From Minisyncoccota bacterium (GTDB taxonomy: Bacteria > Patescibacteriota > Minisyncoccia > Minisyncoccales > Minisyncoccaceae), in NCBI GenBank assembly GCA_028689175.1, contig JAQTWS010000024.1:1-7394 (forward strand): 7,394 bases of DNA. The letters are read 5' to 3'. Of this stretch, positions 1 through 4,596 are shown in pieces (the stretch's first letter is position 1; every line of letters starts with the position of its first letter). The notes under the pieces were generated by a model. The model did no database searches and had not been told where the DNA came from. It saw only the letters and a program-made list of their open reading frames with translations. The translations under genes were made by a program, and so were the position numbers.

Positions 1-229
1 CGCTTTTTGGATCATGTCTACAAGCAGATGCGCACTCTTCAAAAATACCCCTCCTCCCATCACACCAATTTTTTCCTATAAATTCACATTCATTATGATC
101 CTTCACCCATTTCCCAGAGCTATTAGTACATTCTAATTCATAATCAATTACTTTCTCTTGTTTTACAGGGACTAAAAAAGAATTAATAATCGCAATTATG
201 GCAAATATTATTAAAACATTATTATGCAT
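1..229 (-). CDS. Secreted Cys-rich protein, N-terminal part (3' end outside window)
   Basis: The reading frame opens with ATG at 229 (minus) and stays open to the window edge, giving 76 residues. Residues 3-19 form a hydrophobic segment (HNNVLIIFAIIAIINSFLV), with no lipobox Cys after it, so this is a signal peptide or an N-terminal anchor. The exported part has cysteines at 34, 48, 56, 66 and 70, ending in a C-A-S-A-C-R-H-D-P motif. I have seen this spacing (G-K-W...ECE...ECASACRH) in small exported proteins of CPR bacteria, but I know no function for it. Disulfide bonding is likely by analogy. It is divergent from the ATPase gene at 325 and shares a 95-bp control region with it. No Shine-Dalgarno is visible; a TATAAT box ends 6 nt before the ATG. 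The start is the only sensible one because the signal segment begins there. Confidence 0.72.
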   Translation of the reverse strand, partial: MHNNVLIIFAIIAIINSFLVPVKQEKVIDYELECTNSSGKWVKDHNECEFIGKNWCDGRRGIFEECASACRHDPKS

Positions 230-235
230 ATTTTT

Positions 236-263
236 ATTATAACAAATTATAATAAATTTTAAA
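236..263 (-). promoter_or_regulatory. Leftward promoter of the Cys-rich gene, leaderless geometry
   Basis: On the minus strand TATAAT occupies 236-241 and TTTAAA 258-263, a 16-bp spacing; the -10 is perfect and the -35 matches four of six bases. The box is followed by AAAAAT and then the ATG at 229, so a start site about 7 nt downstream falls on the A of the start codon. A second TATAAT lies just upstream on the same strand (about 246-251). The AT-rich context makes a chance -10 possible; the identical spacing at the divergent gene raises confidence. Confidence 0.5.
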
Positions 264-264
264 C

Positions 265-316
265 TATACGATGGCATCGTATAATATATTGACAAAATAT
301 ACGATGGCATCGTATA
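265..316. promoter_or_regulatory. Twin 19-bp palindromic operators
   Basis: The palindrome TATACGATGGCATCGTATA occurs at 265-283 and again, identical, at 298-316. Each copy has perfect 8-bp arms around a GGC centre, and the identity runs 4 bp further to the right (23 bp in all). The 33-bp period is close to three helical turns, so two dimers would sit on the same DNA face. The right copy fills the spacer and most of the -10 box of the ATPase promoter; the left copy lies between the -35 boxes of the two divergent promoters. This is the expected layout for a repressor site. The regulator is not identified; the winged-helix segment of the ATPase itself is one candidate. Confidence 0.7.
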
Positions 317-318
317 AT
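289..318 (+). promoter_or_regulatory. Consensus promoter of the ATPase gene, leaderless
   Basis: TTGACA at 289-294 and TATAAT at 313-318 are both perfect sigma70-type hexamers, with an 18-bp spacer. The predicted start site is at about 325, the first base of the ATG, so the transcript would carry no leader and no Shine-Dalgarno. The spacer is almost entirely the second palindromic operator. Confidence 0.75.
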
Positions 319-324
319 ATAGCT

Positions 325-1506
325 ATGAATAATAAAATTGACTTTGAACAAATTTTATATAGATATAACCCTTGGTGGGAGGGGCAATTTAAATTAGATA
401 ACATTATAAATAGAAAAAAAGTTTTGGATAAATTAAAAATAAATTTATCAACCCCTCAAATCGTTATACTATCTGGATTAAGGAGAATTGGAAAAACAAC
501 CTTAATGAAATGTATGATTAAATATCTTCTTGATATAAATGTAAATCCCAAACACATTTTCTATATCAGTCTTGATGATTATCTCTTATCCAATGAGAGC
601 TTACTTGAAATCATTGATATTTATAGAATAATCCATAAAATATCTTTTGATGAAAAAATTTATCTTTTTTTAGATGAAATTACAAATCAAAAAGATTTTG
701 AAATTCAACTTAAAAATATATACGACCAGGGGAATGCAAAAGTTTATGCCTCCTCTTCAAGCGCATCTATATTAAAAAATAAAAAAGCATTTTTAACTGG
801 AAGAAATACTGTAATAGAAATTCTTCCTTTAGACTTTGAAGAATATTTAACATTTAAAAAAATAAATATCAAAAAATCAAACAACAAGCTTCTGCAAGCA
901 TATTTTGAAGATTTTATGCAAAAAGGAGGAATCCCGGAATATGTATTAACAGACAATATAGAATACTTAAAGGAACTCATTGATGATATTATTCAAAAAG
1001 ATATTGCTAACTTTTATGGAGTAAAAGATACGCAACTTCTTAAAGACTTCTTTCTTTTACTCATGGAAAGATCGGGAAAAATAGTAAGCATTAATAAAGT
1101 TGCCAAAATTTTAAGCATTTCTCCAGATTCAGCTAAAAGATATTTAAATATGTTTAAAAACACATATTTAGTATATCTAGTGCAAAGGGCTGGAAAAACA
1201 AATGAAAGATTGCTTTCTGCAAAAAAAATTTATGCTCCAGACTTGGGAATACGTTGTCTTTTTACAGGCTTCAGAGATAAGGGAAGCTTATTCGAAAATT
1301 ATGTATATTTCAAAATTAAAGATAAGAATCCCTCATATATATACGAAGAAGGAAATGAAATTGACTTTATAACAGAGGATAAAACTTTAATTGAAGTTAA
1401 ATATAATTCAGAAATGTCTATTAAACAAAACGAATTATTCAATGGCATAAAAGCCAAAAAGAAAATTATAATTAAAGATATTTTTGATTTAGAAAAATTA
1501 AATTAA
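325..1506 (+). CDS. AAA ATPase, AAA_14/DUF4143 family, with PD-(D/E)XK-like C-terminus
   Basis: This 393-residue protein fits the usual size of AAA_14-DUF4143 ATPases. Walker A is GLRRIGKTTL at 51-60 and Walker B is YLFLDEI at 113-119; a Ser-rich strand end at 143-148 and LTGR near 157-160 match the sensor and arginine-finger region of the family. A winged-helix-like stretch covers about 250-287 (SINKVAKILSISPDSAKRYL). The C-terminal domain carries NEIDF (D347) and LIEVKY (E357, K359), the layout of a PD-(D/E)XK nuclease fold. Family function is poorly known; toxin-like, defence and mobile-element roles have been suggested, and DNA cleavage is only inferred here. The frame is open back to ATG 271, but that start would translate the two operator palindromes (MASYNI twice) and lies upstream of the promoter, so I chose ATG 325. 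It is the only rightward gene, which fits an independently acquired, self-controlled unit. Confidence 0.88.
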   Translation: MNNKIDFEQILYRYNPWWEGQFKLDNIINRKKVLDKLKINLSTPQIVILSGLRRIGKTTLMKCMIKYLLDINVNPKHIFYISLDDYLLSNESLLEIIDIYRIIHKISFDEKIYLFLDEITNQKDFEIQLKNIYDQGNAKVYASSSSASILKNKKAFLTGRNTVIEILPLDFEEYLTFKKINIKKSNNKLLQAYFEDFMQKGGIPEYVLTDNIEYLKELIDDIIQKDIANFYGVKDTQLLKDFFLLLMERSGKIVSINKVAKILSISPDSAKRYLNMFKNTYLVYLVQRAGKTNERLLSAKKIYAPDLGIRCLFTGFRDKGSLFENYVYFKIKDKNPSYIYEEGNEIDFITEDKTLIEVKYNSEMSIKQNELFNGIKAKKKIIIKDIFDLEKLN

Positions 1507-2208
1507 ACTTAAAAGTTTTTTTGCATCATTTGGCGCATATTCATTTTGATCATTATTGAAATATACATACACGTCTTTATCTACATTCCATTTCTTAATT
1601 TTTAAAGTCCATTTTTTTAATTCTTCTCCATATTCTGAACCGTATAATTTAGAAGGTCCATGCATTCTTAGATATATAAAATCGGCTGTTATGATTTCTT
1701 TGTATGGAAAAATACTTGAATGAGAAAAAACTAATGCAACATTATACCGCTTTAAAAGATTAATAAGTTCCTCGGAATTAAAAAAACTTGCATTTCTAAA
1801 CTCAAAAGCAAGCCTATAATTATTTTTATTATTTATTAAAAACCTTTCTATTACATTTAAATCTAATTTAAAATTTGAAGGCAATTGTATTAAAATAGGT
1901 CCTAACTTAGACTCTAAATGTTTTGCACGTTTAACAAACTCATCAAAAGCATCTTTTGTATTTTTAAGCCGCTTTACATGGGTTATATATCTTGAAAGTT
2001 TTAAGGCAAAACAAAAATCAAAAGGGGCTTTCTTTTTCCACTCTTCATAAGTCCTAATGCTAGGCAATCTATAAAAGGAATAATTTATTTCAACAGTATT
2101 AAATACTTGGCTATAATGCTTAAATTTATCTTTAGCGTCTTTATAAAAATTATTCCAATTATATTCAAAACCAGATGTACCAATGTATAATTTTGATTCT
2201 TTTGACAT
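1498..2208 (-). CDS. DUF72 family protein (YecE-like TIM barrel)
   Basis: The 236-residue product matches DUF72 along its length and is near the family's normal size. Recognisable blocks are YIGTSGFEY at 8-16, VEINYSFYRLP at 39-49, FALKLSRYITH at 67-77, GPILIQLPSNF at 103-113, LAFEFRN at 133-139, YLRMHG at 179-184 and VYVYFNND at 213-220. Known structures of the family are TIM barrels with a conserved polar pocket; the biochemical activity is not established. The ATG at 2208 is supported by an upstream AGAGG. The stop overlaps the end of the convergent ATPase gene by 9 bp. It lies 67 nt downstream of the alkyltransferase gene on the same strand, so the two may be cotranscribed, although a promoter-like box sits between them. 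Confidence 0.93.
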   Translation of the reverse strand: MSKESKLYIGTSGFEYNWNNFYKDAKDKFKHYSQVFNTVEINYSFYRLPSIRTYEEWKKKAPFDFCFALKLSRYITHVKRLKNTKDAFDEFVKRAKHLESKLGPILIQLPSNFKLDLNVIERFLINNKNNYRLAFEFRNASFFNSEELINLLKRYNVALVFSHSSIFPYKEIITADFIYLRMHGPSKLYGSEYGEELKKWTLKIKKWNVDKDVYVYFNNDQNEYAPNDAKKLLSLI

Positions 2209-2214
2209 GTTAAA

Positions 2215-2242
2215 CCTCTACAAAAAACACTACGTCATTATG
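2215..2242 (-). promoter_or_regulatory. Shine-Dalgarno and possible extended -10 before the DUF72 gene
   Basis: On the minus strand AGAGG (2215-2219) ends 6 nt before the ATG; it is the only clear Shine-Dalgarno in the window. Upstream, CATAAT at 2237-2242 is preceded by TG plus one base, an extended -10 arrangement, without a good -35. The ribosome site is convincing; the promoter is tentative and would allow DUF72 expression apart from the alkyltransferase gene. Confidence 0.45.
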
Positions 2243-2275
2243 TCACAAATCCTTACATTAAAAATACAACTTTAA

Positions 2276-2533
2276 TTACTTTAAAAAACCTTCTTTTTTA
2301 AGCATTTGTTTTTTAATAAAAGTTCCTTTATTATATCCTCCAATCTTTCCATCAGATCTTATTACTCTATGACATGGAATACTTTTATCATTATTTCTAT
2401 TTAAAACATTCCCAACAGCTCTATAGCTTTTAGGATTTCCTATTTTTTCTGCAATTTCTTTGTATGTTAAAACTTTACCTTCTGGGATTTTTTTAACTAT
2501 GTTATATACTTTTTCTTTAAAAGTTTGTTCCAT
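2276..2533 (-). CDS. Methylated-DNA--protein-cysteine alkyltransferase, minimal C-terminal domain type
   Basis: The protein should repair O6-alkylguanine by irreversible transfer of the alkyl group to its own cysteine. The active-site motif is IPCHRV with Cys54 (85-residue numbering); the Cys separates it from alkyltransferase-like proteins, which have Trp there. Y37-R38-A-V-G-N carries the arginine finger that pushes the base out of the helix, and GKVLTYKEIAEKIG at 19-32 is the start of the helix-turn-helix DNA-binding part. IGGY at 64-67 is the usual motif after the active site. Only the DNA-binding catalytic domain is present; the N-terminal domain of Ada/Ogt enzymes is absent, as in many compact CPR versions. 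The frame also opens at TTG 2557, but the family alignment begins at ATG 2533 and I prefer it. No Shine-Dalgarno is visible. Its last codons are duplicated in degenerate form at 3828-3862. Confidence 0.9.
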   Translation of the reverse strand: MEQTFKEKVYNIVKKIPEGKVLTYKEIAEKIGNPKSYRAVGNVLNRNNDKSIPCHRVIRSDGKIGGYNKGTFIKKQMLKKEGFLK

Positions 2534-2595
2534 TTGATAATATTTGCTAAACAACAACGTCCGAGACTATATTATTTTATTAGCTTTTCTTCTCC

Positions 2596-2620
2596 CGCTT
2601 TAAAAGTAAGTTTTAAAGCG
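2596..2620. repeat. Perfect 10-bp inverted repeat
   Basis: CGCTTTAAAA and TTTTAAAGCG are separated by the 5-nt loop GTAAG. Neither strand has a run of T directly after the stem, so it is a poor intrinsic terminator. It lies about 63 bp upstream of the alkyltransferase ATG and about 40 bp upstream of the rightward extended -10, so an operator role for either is possible. Confidence 0.5.
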
Positions 2621-2659
2621 TTAGTAAAAATCATTGAACAACATTATTTCCAGAAGGAT

Positions 2660-2668
2660 TGATATAAT
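2660..2668 (+). promoter_or_regulatory. Consensus extended -10 box on the plus strand, no gene downstream
   Basis: TGATATAAT is a perfect TG-N-TATAAT extended -10. No good -35 is found at 16-18 bp; TTGAAC at 2634-2639 is 23 bp away. The predicted start site is near 2675, and the product would be noncoding and antisense to the 3' untranslated part of the envelope gene. The match may be chance in such AT-rich DNA. Confidence 0.35.
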
Positions 2669-2674
2669 GCGTCC

Positions 2675-2805
2675 CTAAATAAAGATGCTCCTATTTAACC
2701 AGTTTTTGTCTGAATATTTGAGCTAGTATTTAATACTTATTGTTGGTTCAGACTAACTATATGCTATAAAAAATAAACAATAAATAGTGTTGTTGAAAAA
2801 CAACA
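2675..2805 (+). ncRNA. Candidate structured small RNA
   Basis: A transcript from the extended -10 at 2660-2668 would fold GTCTGAA (2708-2714) with TTCAGAC (2747-2753), extended outward by AGTT (2701-2704) with AACT (2755-2758) across a small internal loop, and would enclose a second hairpin, AGTAT/ATACT at 2725-2737. A third hairpin (2788-2805) follows. No known RNA family is recognised and no strong terminator is seen. The ends are guesses; it may equally be 3' untranslated structure on the minus strand. Confidence 0.22.
2788..2805. repeat. Hairpin TGTTGTT-GAAA-AACAACA, possible weak terminator
   Basis: Seven perfect base pairs close a four-base loop, 45 nt beyond the stop of the leftward envelope gene. 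On the minus strand a T-rich but interrupted tail follows (revcomp of 2762-2787 ends in a T6 run). This could slow or end transcription of the envelope gene, but the T-run is not directly at the stem. Confidence 0.3.
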
Positions 2806-2849
2806 TAATTTATAGAGATTTTTGATCTAGCCAAATTTATTAAAACTTA

Positions 2850-3734
2850 TTACTTGCTAAAAGTAAGCAATATTTGCTCGTAAATATTTTCACAACTTAG
2901 ATCATTTAAAGTTAATTGAATAGTTTTATAGTTTATTCCTTGAATATTACCAGGACCTTCAAAGTATGTGATTGGTAAAGAGATTTTTTCTTCTCCACCT
3001 AAGAAGGTATAACCCCAAGTAGTTTTATAACCATTAAGACCGCTATTCGTAGTTATTTTTTCGATAGAATTCAATCTTTTAAAATCTTGAATTTCTTCTA
3101 TGGCTGCCTCTCTAACATATTGATCAAAAGAAAGATTCTCTTTGTTTTTTACTGCTTCTCTTGCAGATACAGTAATACATTCGGGATATGCTTCATCTTG
3201 AAAATGAAAGCTAGCTCCAGTTTTTGTTTCTGAAAACTCTCTTAGAATTAAACTATCTGGATAGTTTAGACTGTATCCAAAATTTTCATTACGATAAGTT
3301 TTCCAATTAATTTCTTTAGGAGACTTTACGATTTGAAAAGTGGCATCGCTTTCATCAAGAATAGGATTATTTACTGGCAAAGAAACATAGCTAATAATAT
3401 TTAATAAATAATCTCCTGCAGGGTACATATCAGAAACTGTCCAGTCTACACTACCAGTATTATCTAAGTTAAAAAAGATAAGCGGATCAAATTCTTGCCC
3501 CTCTGTTGGCGGCGTAGAAGAAGGTACTACTCGGCGAATGCTTATAGATATTTTACTATCCGCAGGAATATTTTTACTACTCCATTTAATCGTATAAGTT
3601 GAACCTTCTTCTAAAACCTCACCGCCGTTCGGAGAAATAAGAGTAAGAGAAGTTAAATTTTTGTTTTGCAAAAAAAGAAAAATACCTATAAAAACAACAA
3701 GTAATATAAGGACGATAGATATTATTTTTTTCAT
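2850..3734 (-). CDS. Membrane-anchored extracytoplasmic protein, Kre9/KNH-like plus PsbP-like domain
   Basis: The product has 294 residues. Residues 1-22 are a Lys-Lys start followed by one long hydrophobic helix with no lipobox Cys, so it is an uncleaved anchor or signal peptide and not a lipoprotein. Residues about 31-136 begin with LISPNGGEVLEEGSTYTIKW, the hallmark of the Ser-Thr-rich/Kre9-KNH-like beta-sandwich domain found on surface proteins. Residues about 144-294 begin with WKTYRNENFGYSLNYPDSL, the opening of PsbP-like domains common in CPR and Firmicutes surface proteins. Two cysteines (186 and 281) could form a disulfide. No catalytic residues are evident; binding to an envelope partner or substrate is inferred. 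No Shine-Dalgarno is seen before the ATG at 3734. The gene stands alone between the tRNA region and the 316-bp gene-free stretch. Confidence 0.82.
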   Translation of the reverse strand: MKKIISIVLILLVVFIGIFLFLQNKNLTSLTLISPNGGEVLEEGSTYTIKWSSKNIPADSKISISIRRVVPSSTPPTEGQEFDPLIFFNLDNTGSVDWTVSDMYPAGDYLLNIISYVSLPVNNPILDESDATFQIVKSPKEINWKTYRNENFGYSLNYPDSLILREFSETKTGASFHFQDEAYPECITVSAREAVKNKENLSFDQYVREAAIEEIQDFKRLNSIEKITTNSGLNGYKTTWGYTFLGGEEKISLPITYFEGPGNIQGINYKTIQLTLNDLSCENIYEQILLTFSK

Positions 3735-3762
3735 AAGGTTTTTTATTAACTATTAATTAAGA

Positions 3763-3784
3763 TTTACTATTAAGTAAAGTTTAC
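3763..3784. repeat. Overlapping short palindromes upstream of the envelope gene
   Basis: TTTACT-ATTA-AGTAAA (3763-3778) shares an arm with GTAAA-G-TTTAC (3774-3784). They lie 29-50 bp upstream of the ATG at 3734, where a promoter or operator is expected. No clear -35/-10 pair accompanies them, and such AT-rich palindromes arise easily by chance. Confidence 0.25.
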
Positions 3785-3827
3785 ACTAAAACAATGTTTA
3801 GCACAAGTAGGTTTTTGCACTAAAAAA

Positions 3828-3862
3828 CGACTTCAATTACTTTAAAAAGCCTTCTTTTATAA
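3828..3862 (-). pseudogene. Degenerate copy of the alkyltransferase 3' end
   Basis: This 35-bp stretch matches 2267-2301 at 31 of 35 positions and in the same orientation. In the minus-strand frame it reads K-E-G-F-L-K-stop, the exact C-terminus of the alkyltransferase at 2276-2533, and then the match runs 9 bp past the stop. One difference is synonymous (GGT versus GGC). The match ends 8 bp before the 3' end of tRNA-Ser, and no further alkyltransferase sequence is found there. It could be the scar of a gene duplication, an excision or a recombination event. Confidence 0.55.
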
Positions 3863-3869
3863 AAAGCAG

Positions 3870-3954
3870 CGGAGGGGGTGGGATTCGAACCCACGGTGAG
3901 TTGCCCCACAGTAGTTTTCAAGACTACCTCATTCGTCCGCTCTGACACCCCTCC
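3870..3954 (-). tRNA. tRNA-Ser (anticodon UGA)
   Basis: The 85-nt minus-strand sequence folds as a class II tRNA. The acceptor stem is GGAGGGG with CCCCTCC and discriminator G73, typical for serine. The anticodon stem is GTAGT/ACTAC with loop CTTGAAA, anticodon TGA (3918-3920), reading UCA and probably other UCN codons. The long variable arm is GTGGG-GCAA-CTCAC, and the T arm is GTGGG-TTCGAAT-CCCAC. CCA is not encoded (CTG follows), so it must be added by a nucleotidyltransferase. It has its own promoter and lies 35 nt after the RNase HI stop. Confidence 0.97.
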
Positions 3955-3964
3955 AATAAGAAAG

Positions 3965-3993
3965 ATGATATATAAAATAAAGAGTATTGTCAA
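3965..3993 (-). promoter_or_regulatory. Promoter of tRNA-Ser, overlapping the RNase HI stop codon
   Basis: On the minus strand a perfect TTGACA (3988-3993) and TATCAT (3965-3970, five of six) are separated by exactly 17 bp. The predicted start is near 3958, leaving a leader of about 4 nt before the tRNA at 3954. The TGA inside TTGACA is the stop codon of the RNase HI gene (3990-3992). Confidence 0.75.
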
Positions 3994-4580
3994 TTTTTAT
4001 GAAATCCTAAATCAGCAGGATTGCTTCCTCCTGAAATATGCATCATTTCGCCCCCTTCTTTTTCAAACTCATATCTTAGTCTTTTAACTTCGTTAGCTAA
4101 ATTAACAGTTTCTTCTCCTACTTCTTTTTTAATATATCCCTTTGACCAGTAATCAAGAATTAATTTACTATCGCCAAATACTTTTTTAATACTTTTTTTA
4201 AGCGCTAATTCAAGAGCGTATTTAGATGCTAAAAGTTCCCCAAAATTATTAGTTACATTTCCTTTTATTAAATAATGACCTTCTTTATTTGTAGGTAAAA
4301 TTTTAAAAAGCAAACTCTTACCATTTTCATCAGTAACATTAATCTGAACCCCCAATCCAGCACCAGTTCCTGCATCAAAATAAATGCCTTTTTCAGAGGC
4401 TATATGCTTTATACTGTAATCTGCTCCCGCCTCAAGCCATCTTTCAGCTTCTTCTCTCGTTTCAAAGCTTTTGTATTTTGCTACCTTGCCCGAAACAATA
4501 CTTTGACACTCCGTCCAATTATCAGTTATTCCTTTTATTTCTCCTATTAAATATGCATAAAATTTTGTTTTCTTTTTCAT
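3990..4580 (-). CDS. Ribonuclease HI with N-terminal viroplasmin-like hybrid-binding domain
   Basis: The protein should cut the RNA strand of RNA-DNA hybrids in the cytoplasm (R-loop and primer removal). Residues 6-49 match the viroplasmin/hybrid-binding domain: KFYAYLIGEIKG, W22-T-E-C, VSGKVAKYKSFETREEAERW. The RNase H fold follows from about 66, with the four metal-binding acids at D69 (YFDAGT), E115 (FGELLA), D137 (GDSKL) and D190 (SNPADLG); GG-S-N-P-A-D is the usual last-acid context. All catalytic residues are present, so it is probably active. The 196-residue length suits the two-domain type, with a compact linker. It starts 16 bp after the upstream envelope gene ends, so they probably share an mRNA; no Shine-Dalgarno is visible. 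The stop codon is part of the tRNA-Ser -35 box. Confidence 0.93.
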   Translation of the reverse strand: MKKKTKFYAYLIGEIKGITDNWTECQSIVSGKVAKYKSFETREEAERWLEAGADYSIKHIASEKGIYFDAGTGAGLGVQINVTDENGKSLLFKILPTNKEGHYLIKGNVTNNFGELLASKYALELALKKSIKKVFGDSKLILDYWSKGYIKKEVGEETVNLANEVKRLRYEFEKEGGEMMHISGGSNPADLGFHKN

Positions 4581-4596
4581 AAAATAAAATAATAAA

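Larger units (their letters stand above)
2534..2849. other. Gene-free stretch of about 316 bp with several stem-loops
   Basis: No convincing reading frame lies here; short frames on both strands are broken by stops. It separates two leftward genes, so it must hold the 3' end of the upstream envelope gene's transcript and any promoter of the alkyltransferase gene. It contains four inverted repeats (2596-2620, 2701-2758, 2725-2737, 2788-2805) and a consensus extended -10 box on the plus strand (2660-2668), listed separately. Confidence 0.6.

Noticed and set aside
265..316. Twin repeats as a CRISPR array
   Set aside because: Only two copies with a 14-nt gap, embedded in a promoter, and no cas genes.
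271..324. N-terminal extension of the ATPase from ATG 271 (MASYNI twice)
   Set aside because: It is a translation of the palindromic operators, begins upstream of the promoter's -10 and -35, and adds nothing of the family; ATG 325 fits the promoter geometry.
744..980. Minus-strand frame inside the ATPase gene
   Set aside because: Antisense shadow of a well-supported gene; no family likeness.
2276..2533. Alkyltransferase-like (ATL) protein instead of a true alkyltransferase
   Set aside because: The active-site motif is IPCHRV with Cys, whereas ATL proteins carry Trp in that place.
2534..2557. Upstream TTG start of the alkyltransferase (8 extra residues)
   Set aside because: The family alignment begins at the internal ATG 2533, and the TTG has no Shine-Dalgarno.
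3878..4087. Plus-strand frame starting MGFEPT
   Set aside because: It is the antisense of tRNA-Ser and the RNase HI 3' end, a well-known false prediction.
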